From Thiomonas sp. FB-6 (lineage in GTDB: Bacteria > Pseudomonadota > Gammaproteobacteria > Burkholderiales > Burkholderiaceae_C), in NCBI RefSeq assembly GCF_000377645.1, contig NZ_KB898494.1:1-47583 (forward strand): DNA of 47,583 nucleotides, in the 5' to 3' direction. The notes under the pieces are model-generated. The model did not search any database. It saw only the letters and a list, made by a program, of their open reading frames with translations, and was not told where the DNA came from. Below are positions 8,622 to 17,442 of this stretch, one piece after another (positions within the stretch are counted from its first letter, which is position 1; each line of letters begins with the position of its first letter). The translations under genes and the position numbers were made by a program.

Positions 8622-10751
8622 ATGCTGGCGGGTCGCCGCTCCGATGCCAGTCATCTGCTCTCGCGCATGAACGAACTGCTGGATGATCCGCTCGCGGACC
8701 TGCTCAGGGAATCCGAGGTCCTGCTGCGGGGCCTGCTGGGCAATGCGATGGTGGGCATGTACCTGGGGCAGGACGGACGTTTCGTCTACGTCAACCCCTG
8801 GCTGGCCGGCCTGTTCGGCTACAGCCAGCAGGAGCTCTGCGCCGGCATGGGGCCGCTGGACCTGACCGCGCAGGAATCCCGCGAGCGGGTGGGCGAGGAG
8901 ATCGAGCGGCGTACGCGCGGCGAGGTGCCGTCGAGCCACTACGGATTCAAGGCCTTGCACCGCGACGGCAGCACTTTCGAGGTCGAGGTGTTCGGAGTCG
9001 CCACCCGCCTCGGCGGCCGCCCGGCCGTGATCGGCATCCTGCACGACATCTCCGCGCGGGAACGCGCGGCGCGCGCGCTGGCGGACCAGTTGCGCCTGAC
9101 CGAGACCCTGATCGAGACCATCCCCGGTCCGCTGTTCTACAAGGACGAGCGCGGCATCTACCTCGGTTGCAACCGCGCCTTCGAAGCCTTCCTGCGCCGT
9201 CCGCGCGAGCAGATCGTGGGCAAGTCGGTCTACGAGGTGGCGCCGAAGGAACTCGCCGACGTGTACTACGCGGCCGACGATTGGCTGTTCAGGCATCCCG
9301 GGACGCAGACCTACGAAACCGTGGTCGAGAACGCGCAGGGCGAGCGCCGTGACGTGGTGTTCTACAAGGCCACCTTCGACAAGGCCGACGGCAGCCTGGG
9401 CGGGCTGCTGGGGGTGATCCTGGACATTACCGAGCGCAAGGAACTCGAGCGCAGGGTCTGGGAGCAGGCCCACCATGACGCGCTGACAGGGCTGCCCAAC
9501 ATGCGCCGGCTGCGCGAACGCCTGGCGGCGGCGGTGGAGCTGGCCGGGCGCAGCCGCGACAAGGGTCTGGCCCTGCTGTTCATCGACCTCGACCGCTTCA
9601 AGGAGGTCAACGACACGCTGGGCCATGCGGCGGGCGACGAACTGCTGGTGGATGCCGCGGGGCGCCTGCGCGGCGCGCTGCGCGCGTCCGACCTGGTCGG
9701 ACGCCAGGGCGGCGACGAATTCCTCATCCTGCTCGACGACCTGGAGACCGAGGAACAGGCGGAGCAGGTCGCCGCCAAGGTGGTGGAGGTGCTGTCGCGG
9801 CCCTTCGTGCTCGAGGGCCAGGAAGTGCGCCTGTCCGCCAGCGTGGGCATCGCGCTGGCTCCGCAGGACGCGCAGGACGTCGAGACCCTGATCCGGTTCG
9901 CGGATCTGGCCATGTATGCGGCCAAGGCGGCGGGCCGCGCGGGGTACCGGCGTTTCTCGCGGGAGATGCAGGAGCAGGTGGCACGCCGCCGTGCCGTCGG
10001 CGAGGCGCTTCGCCGCGCGCTGGAACTGGGGCAACTCGGCGTGCATTACCAGCCCATCGTCGAGCTGGGCAGCGGCCGCGTGGACAAGGCCGAAGCCCTG
10101 TTGCGCTGGAGCCATCCCGGCCTGGGGGCCGTGAGCCCGGCCGAATTCCTTCCCATCGCCGCCGAGGTCGGGGTGCTCGAGGCCCTCTCCGAATGGTTCA
10201 TCGAGCAGGCGCTGCGGGCGATGCGCGAGGCTTCGAGCGCACGCCCCGGGCGACCGCTCCAGGTGGCGATCAACCTCTCTCCCAGGCAACTCGCCGGCGG
10301 CGCCTGCGAGGCCTGGCTGTCGGCATTGCGCGGCGCCGGACTGTCGCCGGGGCTGCTCGCTGTGGAGGTCACCGAGGAGACCCTGCAGGATGGAGGTTCC
10401 GCGGTGCTGCGGGGCCTGCACGCGCTGCGCGCGGCGGGGATCGATATCGGCCTGGACGATTTCGGCAGCGGCCACTCCGCGTTCTCGCATCTTCGCGACC
10501 GCCTGGTCAGCCACATCAAGATCGATTCCTCGCTGGTCTGCGCCCTGTCGTCCGAGCCGAACGGGCATGTCATCGTCGATGCGCTGATCGCCATGGCGCA
10601 CACCCTGGGCCTGCGGGTGACGGCCGAGGGCGTGGAGACCGAAGCTCAGCGCGAGCTGCTGGCGCAAGGGGGCTGCGATTTCGCGCAGGGGCTGCTGCTG
10701 GGCGAGCCGATGCCCCTGCCGGAACTGCTGGAGTTCATCGCCCGGCGTTGA
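8622..10751 (+). CDS. PAS-PAS-GGDEF-EAL cyclic-di-GMP signalling protein
   Basis: A 709-residue protein that makes and/or breaks cyclic-di-GMP. Two PAS domains occupy about residues 30-145 and 155-275; no transmembrane segment is seen, so it is probably cytosolic. The GGDEF domain (about 285-440) has an intact GGDEF active site near 364 and an RxxD inhibitory site five residues before it (RASD). The EAL domain (about 455-700) keeps EALLRW, INLSPRQL, EVTEE, DDFGSG, KID, AEGVET and the QG motif, so phosphodiesterase activity is plausible. An internal ATG at 8667 (MNELLDDPLADLL) is an equally likely start; neither has a clear ribosome site. It is a lone gene, convergent with the pentose operon. 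Confidence 0.9.
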   Translation: MLAGRRSDASHLLSRMNELLDDPLADLLRESEVLLRGLLGNAMVGMYLGQDGRFVYVNPWLAGLFGYSQQELCAGMGPLDLTAQESRERVGEEIERRTRGEVPSSHYGFKALHRDGSTFEVEVFGVATRLGGRPAVIGILHDISARERAARALADQLRLTETLIETIPGPLFYKDERGIYLGCNRAFEAFLRRPREQIVGKSVYEVAPKELADVYYAADDWLFRHPGTQTYETVVENAQGERRDVVFYKATFDKADGSLGGLLGVILDITERKELERRVWEQAHHDALTGLPNMRRLRERLAAAVELAGRSRDKGLALLFIDLDRFKEVNDTLGHAAGDELLVDAAGRLRGALRASDLVGRQGGDEFLILLDDLETEEQAEQVAAKVVEVLSRPFVLEGQEVRLSASVGIALAPQDAQDVETLIRFADLAMYAAKAAGRAGYRRFSREMQEQVARRRAVGEALRRALELGQLGVHYQPIVELGSGRVDKAEALLRWSHPGLGAVSPAEFLPIAAEVGVLEALSEWFIEQALRAMREASSARPGRPLQVAINLSPRQLAGGACEAWLSALRGAGLSPGLLAVEVTEETLQDGGSAVLRGLHALRAAGIDIGLDDFGSGHSAFSHLRDRLVSHIKIDSSLVCALSSEPNGHVIVDALIAMAHTLGLRVTAEGVETEAQRELLAQGGCDFAQGLLLGEPMPLPELLEFIARR

Positions 10752-10780
10752 GCTCGCGCCTTGCTGCCCCTGCCCGCAGC

Positions 10781-10806
10781 GCCCCTCAGGAACGCCCCTC
10801 AGGAAC
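10781..10806. repeat. 13-bp tandem duplication spanning a stop codon
   Basis: GCCCCTCAGGAAC occurs twice head to tail (10781-10793 and 10794-10806). On the minus strand each copy contains the TGA that ends the dehydratase gene, so the stop codon and its surroundings are doubled. Confidence 0.9.
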
Positions 10807-11731
10807 GCCCCCAGCGCAGCACCAGCGGATCCAGGCGCCTGGCGGTATCCAGCAGGCCGCGCAGGGTCTGCGGGTGCAGGGGGGGCAGCGGGTGGCGCCC
10901 CGCGGGGCAGGCGATCACGCCGCCGGCGTGCATCAGCGCCTTGGCGGCGAGCAGCCCGGCCTGGCGGTTCTCGTAGTTGATCAGCGGCAGCCAGCGCTGG
11001 TAGTGCTCCCAGGCCTGGTCGCGCCGGCCGGCGGCCCAGTGTTCCAGGATCGGGCGGATGCCGTCGGGGTAGGCGCCTCCCGTCATCGAGCCCGTGGCGC
11101 CGGCCTCCAGGTCGGGCAGCAGGGTGATGGCCTCCTCGCCGTCCCAGGGCCCCTCGATGGCCTCGCCGCCGAGCTCGATGAGTTCGCGCAGCTTGGAGGC
11201 CGCGCCCGGGGTCTCGATCTTGAAGTAGGCCAGGGGCTCGATCTCGCGCGCCATGCGCGCCAGGAAGGCGGCGCTCAGCGGGGTTCCGCTGGCGGGCGCG
11301 TCCTGCACCATGATCGGGATGCGGATGGCCTCGGCGACCCGCGCGAAATGCTCGTGGATGCCGGCTTCGCCCACGCGGAAGGTGGCCCCGTGGTACGGGG
11401 GCATCATCATCACCATCGCCGCGCCCAGGGCCTGCGCCTGCACGGCGCGCGCGCGCACGATGGGCGTGGCGTAGTGGCTGATGGTCACGATCACCGGCAC
11501 GCGTCCGGCCACGTGTTCGAGGATGGCGCGCTGCAGCTGGTCGCGCTCGGCGTCCGACAGCGCGAACTGCTCGGAGAAGTTGGCCAGCAGGCACAGGCCG
11601 TCCGAGCCCGCGTCGATCATGAAATCCACGCAGCGCAGCTGGCTCTGCAGGTCGAGGCTGCCGTCGGCGTGGAAGGTGGTGGGCACCACCGGGAAGATGC
11701 CGCGGTAGCGCGCGGCGCGGGAGGGGGTCAT
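10799..11731 (-). CDS. 2-keto-3-deoxypentonate (L-arabonate-type) dehydratase, DHDPS family
   Basis: A 310-residue class I aldolase-fold enzyme of the dihydrodipicolinate synthase family. It most resembles L-2-keto-3-deoxyarabonate dehydratase, which converts L-KDA to alpha-ketoglutarate semialdehyde. Visible are the substrate-side Tyr in MMPPYHGATF, the Schiff-base Lys in YFKIETPG, and DGEEAITLLPDLEAGATGSM and LPLINYENRQAG, as in that subgroup. The start at 11731 (MTPSRAARYRG) has GGAGA 8 nt upstream; an in-frame ATG at 11761 has none. It is last in the minus-strand run xylC-xylX-aldehyde dehydrogenase-SDR-dehydratase. Cytosolic. The substrate stereoisomer is inferred from similarity and context. 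Confidence 0.85.
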   Translation of the reverse strand: MTPSRAARYRGIFPVVPTTFHADGSLDLQSQLRCVDFMIDAGSDGLCLLANFSEQFALSDAERDQLQRAILEHVAGRVPVIVTISHYATPIVRARAVQAQALGAAMVMMMPPYHGATFRVGEAGIHEHFARVAEAIRIPIMVQDAPASGTPLSAAFLARMAREIEPLAYFKIETPGAASKLRELIELGGEAIEGPWDGEEAITLLPDLEAGATGSMTGGAYPDGIRPILEHWAAGRRDQAWEHYQRWLPLINYENRQAGLLAAKALMHAGGVIACPAGRHPLPPLHPQTLRGLLDTARRLDPLVLRWGRS

Positions 11732-11813
11732 CGGGAAGTCTCCGGGGAGGGTTCGCGGCACGCGTGCGGGCGCGGGTGCCTGCGTGCGGGAAGGGGCTGG
11801 AGCCGCGGCGCGC

Positions 11814-12626
11814 TCAGGTCCAGCCGGCGTCGACCTTGAACTCCTGGGCGGTGCACATCAGCGCGTCGTCCGAGGCCAGGAACAGCACCATGCGGGCGAT
11901 GTCCTGCGGCAGCATCTTGTCGGGCAGGCATTGCATGCGCTGGATCTCCTGCTCGCCGTTGGCGTCCAGCCACAGGCGCATCTGGCGCTCGGTCATCACC
12001 CATCCGGGCGAGACGGTGTTGATGCGGATGCGCTCGCGCCCCAGCTCGCGTGCCAGGCCGCGGGTGAGCCCGTCCACCGAGGACTTGGCCACCGCATAGC
12101 AGGGGTAGCCGCTGCCCTTGGCCTGCCAGCCGGTGGAACCCAGGTTGATGACGCTGCCGAAGCCCAGGCGGCGCATGCCGGGAACCACCGACTGGATGGC
12201 GAACAGGGCCGGGCGCTGGTTGATGGCGATGCGCTCGTCGTAGTACGCGGGCGTCACCTCCTCGAGCGCGTGGCGGTCGTCGCTGGCCACGTTGTTGACC
12301 AGCACCGCGAAGTCGCCCAGCTGCGCCGCGGCGCGCGCGATGGCGCCCTGCAGCGCGGCGATGTCGCGCACGTCGCAGCGTTCCCACCAGGGGCGTGGCA
12401 GGCCGGCCGCCTGCAGGTGTGCGCACAGCGCTTCGCTGGACTTCGCGTCGATGTCGACGAAGCCCACCCGCGCGCCCTGCTCGGCGAAGGCGGCGACGAT
12501 CCCGGCGCCGATGCCGCTGCCGCCGCCGGTGACGAACACGCTGCGTGCGCGCAGGCTGGGGTAGGCGGCCAGGCGCTCGGCCTCGACGGGGGCGCGCAGG
12601 GCGCCGGCGGGAGTCTGTTGGCTCAT
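11814..12626 (-). CDS. XylB-like short-chain dehydrogenase (pentose 1-dehydrogenase candidate), copy 1
   Basis: A 270-residue classical SDR resembling Caulobacter D-xylose dehydrogenase XylB, which oxidises the aldopentose to its lactone with NAD. The cofactor motif TGGGSGIG is followed by VDID, the Asp favouring NAD over NADP. The active-site Ser and YxxxK are in NLGSTGWQ and CYAVAKSS. The opening AAYPSLRARSVFVTGGGSGI is characteristic of the subgroup. The start at 12626 has CCAGGAGACACC directly upstream; the frame runs on to 12869 without a ribosome site. A paralogue lies at 19352-20128. Whether the two act on D-xylose, L-arabinose or D-galactose cannot be read from sequence. Confidence 0.85.
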   Translation of the reverse strand: MSQQTPAGALRAPVEAERLAAYPSLRARSVFVTGGGSGIGAGIVAAFAEQGARVGFVDIDAKSSEALCAHLQAAGLPRPWWERCDVRDIAALQGAIARAAAQLGDFAVLVNNVASDDRHALEEVTPAYYDERIAINQRPALFAIQSVVPGMRRLGFGSVINLGSTGWQAKGSGYPCYAVAKSSVDGLTRGLARELGRERIRINTVSPGWVMTERQMRLWLDANGEQEIQRMQCLPDKMLPQDIARMVLFLASDDALMCTAQEFKVDAGWT

Positions 12627-12658
12627 GGTGTCTCCTGGTATGGCGATTGGAAGGGACT

Positions 12659-14164
12659 TCAGCGCGCCGCGGGCGCCTGCCAGCGGCCGTCGACCAGGCG
12701 GCGCAGGCCCAGCGGGTTGGCCTCGCGCAGCGCCTCGGGCAGAAGCGGGTCGGGGCAGTCCTGGTAGCACACGGGGCGCAGGAAGCGTTCGATGGCCAGC
12801 GTGCCCACCGAGGTGCTGGCGGGCGCCGTGGTGGCCGGCCAGGGGCCGCCGTGCACCATGGCATGGCATACCTCGACCCCGGTGGGAAAGGCGTTGAACA
12901 GCAGGCGTCCGACGCGGCCTTCCAGCGCGGCGATCAGCGCCGCGTGGGCGGCCAGTTCGGCGCTCTCGCCGTGCACCGTGGCGGTGAGCTGCCCGGCCAG
13001 CGAGCGCGCCACCTCGGGCATGCGCGCGGCGTCGTCGAGTTCGACGATCAGCCCCGTGGGTCCGAACACCTCCTCGGCCAGCTTCGGCTGCGCCAGGAAG
13101 TCCTCGGCGCCGACTCGGAACACATGCGGCGCGACGCGCTCGCCGGCGTCCTCGCCCGCGGCCGCCAGGCGCACGCCACGCCCTTCGGCCACGCGGCGGG
13201 TGCCGGCGCGGTAGCCGGCGAGGATGCCGACGCCCAGCATGGCTTGCGCGCCTTGCTGGCGCGCGGCCTCGGCCAGCGCCGCGCAGAAGCTCTCCAGCGC
13301 CTCGCCGCGCTGCGCGAACACCAGCCCGGGGTTGGTGCAGAACTGGCCGGCACCCAGGCTGAGCGAGCCCAGGTAGGCGCGCGCCAGCGCCGCCGGGTCG
13401 CGCGCCAGCGCGCCGGGCAGCAGGAACATCGGGTTCACGCTGCCCATTTCCGCGTACACGGGAATGGGCTCGGCACGCGCCTGCGCGGCGCGCGCCAGCG
13501 CGCTGCCCCCGGCGAAGGAGCCGGTGAAGGCCACGGCGGTGATCAAGGGGTGCTCCACCAGCATGCGGCCGACGTCGTGGCCGGCGCCGTGCACCATGGA
13601 GAACACGCCCTCGGGCATGCCGCTGGCCTGCACGGCCCGGCGCAGCGCGCCGGCGGCCAGATCCGAGGTGGCCGGGTGCCCAGGGTGCGCCTTGACCACC
13701 ACCGGGCAGCCCGCGGCCAGCGCCGAGGCGGTGTCGCCGCCGGCCACCGAGAAGGCCAGCGGGAAGTTGCTGGCGCCGAACACCGCCACCGGGCCCAGGG
13801 GCACGCGGTACTGGCGCAGGTCCGGCCGCGGCGGGCTGCGCCGCGGGTCGGCGTGGTCGATGCGCACGCCGAGGTGGTCGCCGGCGCGCACGACCTCGGC
13901 GAACAGACGCAGCTGCCCCGTGGTACGCGCCAGTTCCCCGCGTGCGCGGGCTTCGGGCAGCGAGGTCTCGCGCGGTACGGTCCGCGCGAAGCCGGCGGCC
14001 TCGGCCTCGAGTTCGAGGGCCATGCGTTCCAGCAATTCGGCGCGGGCCTGCGCGGGACGCGCTCGGAAGTCGGCGGCCGCCGCGGCCGCGGCGCGGCAGG
14101 CGCGGTCGATGTCGGCCGCGGTGGCCTCGGCGGGGGCGGGGGAAGGGGAGGCTTGGGGGCTCAT
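12659..14164 (-). CDS. Alpha-ketoglutarate semialdehyde (2,5-dioxovalerate) dehydrogenase
   Basis: A 501-residue aldehyde dehydrogenase of the 2,5-dioxopentanoate type, which catalyses the final step of oxidative pentose breakdown to alpha-ketoglutarate. The cofactor segment GASNFPLAFSVAGGDTASAL, the Glu in AEMGSVNPMF and the catalytic Cys in AGQFCTNPGL are intact. The start at 14164 (MSPQASPSPAPAEATAAD) is preferred. Compared with remembered family members it lacks the first 25 or so residues (the usual GxxxIGG segment), and no strong ribosome site is seen, so the N-terminus is uncertain. It lies between the SDR gene and xylX in one operon-like run. Confidence 0.88.
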   Translation of the reverse strand: MSPQASPSPAPAEATAADIDRACRAAAAAAADFRARPAQARAELLERMALELEAEAAGFARTVPRETSLPEARARGELARTTGQLRLFAEVVRAGDHLGVRIDHADPRRSPPRPDLRQYRVPLGPVAVFGASNFPLAFSVAGGDTASALAAGCPVVVKAHPGHPATSDLAAGALRRAVQASGMPEGVFSMVHGAGHDVGRMLVEHPLITAVAFTGSFAGGSALARAAQARAEPIPVYAEMGSVNPMFLLPGALARDPAALARAYLGSLSLGAGQFCTNPGLVFAQRGEALESFCAALAEAARQQGAQAMLGVGILAGYRAGTRRVAEGRGVRLAAAGEDAGERVAPHVFRVGAEDFLAQPKLAEEVFGPTGLIVELDDAARMPEVARSLAGQLTATVHGESAELAAHAALIAALEGRVGRLLFNAFPTGVEVCHAMVHGGPWPATTAPASTSVGTLAIERFLRPVCYQDCPDPLLPEALREANPLGLRRLVDGRWQAPAAR

Positions 14165-14270
14165 GGCTGGGTGGCCGCGCGTGGCGGCTGCGAAGGGATG
14201 GACAAGGCGCACGCGGTGCCAGGGTCGTTGCGGGAGGCGCGTGCGCGGGGAAGGGATCGTGCGGACTGCG

Positions 14271-15473
14271 TCAGCCCAGCAGGCCGCGCCCGGCGAGGTT
14301 GCGCATCAGCGCGCCGGCACCCTGGGTCCACGGCGCGCAGCGGTCGCTGGGCATCACGCGGTTGCACAGGGCGCCCAGGTCCGGGGTGCGGATCGACACC
14401 ACGTCGCCGAGGTGGTGGGTGAAGCCCTGGCCCGCCGCGCCGCGATCCTGGATGGGCGCGAACAGCGTGCCCAGCAGCAGCACCGCGCCGTCGGGGTACT
14501 GGTGCATGGCATGCAGCGCCTGCGCCAGCGCACGCGGCGAGCGGCTGATCTGCGCCATGTTGCTGGAGCCCTCGAGCACGAAGCCGTCGGCGCCCACCAC
14601 GCGCAAGGCCAGTTCCACGCGCTCGAGTTCGCGCTCGCCCCAGCGGGCGTCGAACAGACGCACGAAGGGGCCGATGGCGCAGCTGGCGTTGTTGTCCTTG
14701 GCCATGCTCAGCAGCAGGGCCGAGCGGCCCTCGAAGTCGCGCAGGTTGACGTCGTTGGCCAGCGTGGCGCCGACCATGCGTCCGCTGCTGGACAGCACCA
14801 GCGCCACTTCCGGCTCCGGGTTGTTCCAGCGCGATTGCGGATGGATGCCCGCGTGGGCACCGAGGCCCACGCCCGACAGGGGCTGCGCCTTGGTGAAGAT
14901 CTCCGGATCGGGCCCGATGCCCACCTCCAGGTACTGGGACCACAGTCCGCGCTCGGTCAGCCTGCGCTTGAGCGCCTGCGCCTGTTCCGAGCCCGGCACC
15001 AGCCGGGCCAGGTCCGTGCCGATCAGCGCCACCATGTCGCGGCGCAGTTCGGCGGCGCGCTCGGGCACGCCCTTGGACTGTTCCTCGATCAGGCGCTCCA
15101 GCAGGCTGGCGGCGAAGGTCACTCCGGCCGCCTTGAGCGCCTGCAGATCGACGGGGGCCAGCAGCCAGGGGCGGCCCGGGTCGCGCAGCTGTTCGTCGCT
15201 GTTGCGCAGCAGGGCGTCCACGCCGCCCAGGCTGCGCCCGGGGGCGGACGCCACCAGCGCCGCGGGATCGGTGGCCTCGAACAGGTCGCGCACCGTGGGC
15301 GCCTCGCGGCTGGTGATGTCGAACACCTCGCCTGCGCGCAGGGTGACCACCGCGGGGCCGCCGGCCTCGGGCAGCCAGGCACGGCCCACCAGCAAGGCGT
15401 CGGGGTCGGCGGGCAGCACCTGGCGGGCCGAGAGATCGAGCGCCGGCAGCGGCGCGGTGGAGTTCCCGGTCAT
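14271..15473 (-). CDS. xylX: XylX-like 2-keto-3-deoxy-D-xylonate dehydratase (FAH family)
   Basis: A 400-residue protein of the fumarylacetoacetate hydrolase superfamily, closely resembling Caulobacter XylX. That enzyme dehydrates 2-keto-3-deoxyxylonate to alpha-ketoglutarate semialdehyde in the Weimberg pathway. Signature blocks are LLAPVDLQALKAAGVTFA, GLWSQYLEVGIGPDPEIFTK, the metal-binding ExE in NNPEPEVALVL with the later Asp in NDVNLRDFEGRSALLL, and DNNASCAIGPFVRLFD. The C-terminal NLAGRGLLG also matches. Its ATG overlaps the lactonase stop as ATGA. Together with the DHDPS-type dehydratase it gives this island two different enzymes for the same kind of reaction. Confidence 0.88.
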   Translation of the reverse strand: MTGNSTAPLPALDLSARQVLPADPDALLVGRAWLPEAGGPAVVTLRAGEVFDITSREAPTVRDLFEATDPAALVASAPGRSLGGVDALLRNSDEQLRDPGRPWLLAPVDLQALKAAGVTFAASLLERLIEEQSKGVPERAAELRRDMVALIGTDLARLVPGSEQAQALKRRLTERGLWSQYLEVGIGPDPEIFTKAQPLSGVGLGAHAGIHPQSRWNNPEPEVALVLSSSGRMVGATLANDVNLRDFEGRSALLLSMAKDNNASCAIGPFVRLFDARWGERELERVELALRVVGADGFVLEGSSNMAQISRSPRALAQALHAMHQYPDGAVLLLGTLFAPIQDRGAAGQGFTHHLGDVVSIRTPDLGALCNRVMPSDRCAPWTQGAGALMRNLAGRGLLG

Positions 15474-16357
15474 CGTGCACTCTCCTGGGGGGCGGGTTTG
15501 CCGAAGCGGCCCGGCGGCAGGCCGCGCACGCCGGGGTGCAGCCGGAACAGCGCGCCGGCCAGGGGCTCGTCGTCACGCCCGCGGGCGGCGGTGGTCACGT
15601 ACAGCTCGTCGAGGTGCTCGCCGCCGAAGGCGCAGGAGGTGACCTGCGAGGCGGGCAGGGCGATGCGGCGATCCAGCCGGCCGTCGGGCGTGAAGCGACT
15701 CACCCGGCTGCCGCCGAAATGCGCCACCCACAGGCCGCCGTCGGCGTCGCAGCACATGCCGTCGGGGTAGCCCTCGTCGCCCTCGAAGCGCAGGTGCGCG
15801 CGCCTGGCGCCGAGTTCGCCCTCGGGCGAGCAGTCGAAGGCGTAGATGGTGCGCGCCGCGGTGTCGGTGTGGTACAGCGTGCGCCCGTCGGGGCTGAAGG
15901 CGGGGCCGTTGGCGATGCCGTAGGGATGGTCCACGCGCAGCAGCTCGCGGCCGTCGATGCGGTACAGCGAGCCGCTGACGGCCTTCTCGGAGTTGTCCAT
16001 GGTGCCGGCCCACACGCGTCCCTGGGCGTCGGCCTTGGCGTCGTTGAAGCGGTTGCCCGGCAGGTGGGCTTCGGGGCGCGCCCACTCGGACACCACGCGC
16101 GGTCCGGCATCGTCCACGCGCAGGTGCACGATGCGAGTGCGCAGGCCGGCCAGGAAGCCGTCGCCGTCGGCGCGCTCGATCAGCCAGCAGCAGGCTTCCG
16201 GCAGGGACCATTCCCGCTGGCGCGCGTCGCCGCGGCGCCAGCTCAGCAGGCGCGAGGCGTCGATGTCCACGAACAGCAGCGTATCCAGGCGCGGCACCCA
16301 CACCGGGCCCTCGCCCAGTTCGGTGCGCGCCTGCCACAGACATTGCACGTCATGCAT
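15470..16357 (-). CDS. xylC: SMP-30/gluconolaconase-family sugar lactonase (XylC-like)
   Basis: A 295-residue six-bladed propeller lactonase of the SMP-30 family, expected to open xylono- or arabinolactone to the sugar acid. Likely metal ligands are the Glu of GEGPVW (about residue 17), the Asn of IANGPAFSPDG and the Asp of YPDGMCCD. NRFNDAKADAQGRVWAGTMD is typical of bacterial family members. It is the first gene of the minus-strand operon and is divergent from the LysR gene, with 71 bp between their start codons. CTGGAGAA precedes the ATG at 16357. There is no signal peptide, so it should be cytosolic. Confidence 0.87.
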   Translation of the reverse strand: MHDVQCLWQARTELGEGPVWVPRLDTLLFVDIDASRLLSWRRGDARQREWSLPEACCWLIERADGDGFLAGLRTRIVHLRVDDAGPRVVSEWARPEAHLPGNRFNDAKADAQGRVWAGTMDNSEKAVSGSLYRIDGRELLRVDHPYGIANGPAFSPDGRTLYHTDTAARTIYAFDCSPEGELGARRAHLRFEGDEGYPDGMCCDADGGLWVAHFGGSRVSRFTPDGRLDRRIALPASQVTSCAFGGEHLDELYVTTAARGRDDEPLAGALFRLHPGVRGLPPGRFGKPAPQESAR

Positions 16358-16394
16358 GACAATTTCTCCAGATTTTGCGCATTTACGATCTATA

Positions 16395-16409
16395 TTCGGA
16401 TATCTCGAA
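16395..16409. promoter_or_regulatory. LysR-type T-N11-A box between xylC and lysR
   Basis: TTCGGATATCTCGAA contains the T-N11-A pattern TCGGA-TATC-TCGA (16396-16408) with TTCG/CGAA arms. It lies between the divergent xylC and LysR genes, just upstream of a TATAGA -10-like box for xylC. A matching TCGGA-N4-TCGA site occurs at 19319-19331 before the second SDR gene. This is an inferred binding site for the adjacent regulator. Confidence 0.55.
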
Positions 16410-16428
16410 CATCCTGCATCCGATTTTC

Positions 16429-17382
16429 ATGACCACTCCCCACGGCGACTGGTTCCAGCGCGCGCGGCTCAAGTTGCGCCATCTCCAGTTGTTCGCCGCG
16501 CTGGACGAGCATCGGAACATCCATCGCGCCGCCGAGCAACTGGGCATGAGCCAGCCGGCCGCCTCCAAGCTGCTGGCCGAGCTGGAGTACCTGCTCGGGG
16601 TCAGCCTGTTCGAGCGCCACCCGCGCGGCGTGGAGCCGAACTGGTACGGCGAGGTGCTGATCCGCCATTCGCGCAGCATCATCGCCGAGCTGGACAACGC
16701 CGGCGAGGAGCTCGCCGCGCTGCGCGAGGGCAACAGCGGGCGCGTGGTGGTCGGAACCGTGGCGCCGGGCATCGACCTGTTGGCCCAGGCCATCGAGCGC
16801 CTGCACCTGGAGTCTCCCCAGTTGCGCGTGTCCATCGACACCGACGTGAGCCAGAGCCTGGTGGAGGCGCTGGCCGAGGGCAAGTACGACCTGGTGCTGG
16901 CGCGCATTCCCGACAAGCTGCAGGGCAATCGTTTCATCTACGAGAACCTGGCCGAGGAGCAGCTCAGCCTCGTGTGCCGCCAGGGCCACCCGCTGTGCAC
17001 CCGCGACACCGTGGGCCTGGGCGAACTGGCCGAGTACCCCTGGGTGCTGGAGCCTCCCGACGGCCTGCTGCGCCAGCGGGTCAGCGAACAGTTCCTGCGC
17101 AGCGGCGTGGCGCTGCCGCGCCAGACCATCGAGACTCGCTCGGTGCTGGTGTCGATGGCGCTGATCGGGCGCACCGACGCCATCACCGCGATGTCCAGCG
17201 ACGTGGCGCGGCTGGCCTTCGATCCCAGGCGTTTCCATGTGCTGCGCTTCGAGGAGGGCTTCAGCCTCAAGCCCTTCGGCATCGTGCGCCAGAAGGGGCG
17301 CCGCCTGTCCCCCGGCGCGATGCAGCTGATCCAGGCCGTGCGCCGCGCGGCCGAGCACACGGCCGCGCGCACGCAAGCCTGA
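16429..17382 (+). CDS. LysR-family regulator (GbpR-like) of the pentose island
   Basis: A 317-residue LysR regulator. The N-terminal winged helix-turn-helix (LRHLQLFAALDEHRNIHRAA, then GMSQPAASKLLAELEYLLG) covers about residues 13-72. An effector-binding domain follows from about 95 (GRVVVGTVAPGIDLLAQAIE). It resembles the GbpR/CbbR-like group that controls sugar-binding-protein and arabinose genes in Azospirillum and relatives. ATG 16429 (MTTPHGDWFQRARL) is the likely start; an earlier in-frame start at 16375 would add an odd aromatic extension. It is divergent from xylC with a T-N11-A box between them, so it probably controls both directions. The inducer is unknown, perhaps a sugar acid or keto-acid. 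Confidence 0.88.
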   Translation: MTTPHGDWFQRARLKLRHLQLFAALDEHRNIHRAAEQLGMSQPAASKLLAELEYLLGVSLFERHPRGVEPNWYGEVLIRHSRSIIAELDNAGEELAALREGNSGRVVVGTVAPGIDLLAQAIERLHLESPQLRVSIDTDVSQSLVEALAEGKYDLVLARIPDKLQGNRFIYENLAEEQLSLVCRQGHPLCTRDTVGLGELAEYPWVLEPPDGLLRQRVSEQFLRSGVALPRQTIETRSVLVSMALIGRTDAITAMSSDVARLAFDPRRFHVLRFEEGFSLKPFGIVRQKGRRLSPGAMQLIQAVRRAAEHTAARTQA

Positions 17383-17418
17383 AGGGCCGCGGCGGCCGGG
17401 CCCGAGCGGGGCGGCCGC

Positions 17419-17442
17419 GCGGGCCTCAGTGCGGGCCTCAGT
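17419..17442. repeat. 12-bp tandem duplication spanning a stop codon
   Basis: GCGGGCCTCAGT is present twice head to tail (17419-17430, 17431-17442). Read on the minus strand, each copy carries a TGA, the inner one being the stop of the IlvD-type dehydratase. It is a second instance of stop-codon duplication in this island. Confidence 0.9.

Noticed and set aside
8418-11594. 1058-codon minus-strand open frame across the yhaV relic, the GGDEF-EAL gene and the dehydratase
   Set aside because: It runs antisense to one real gene and out of frame with another; low-complexity Ala/Arg/Gly composition and no domain.
12545-15770. Long plus-strand open frames across the pentose operon
   Set aside because: They are shadows of minus-strand genes with intact catalytic motifs and ribosome sites.
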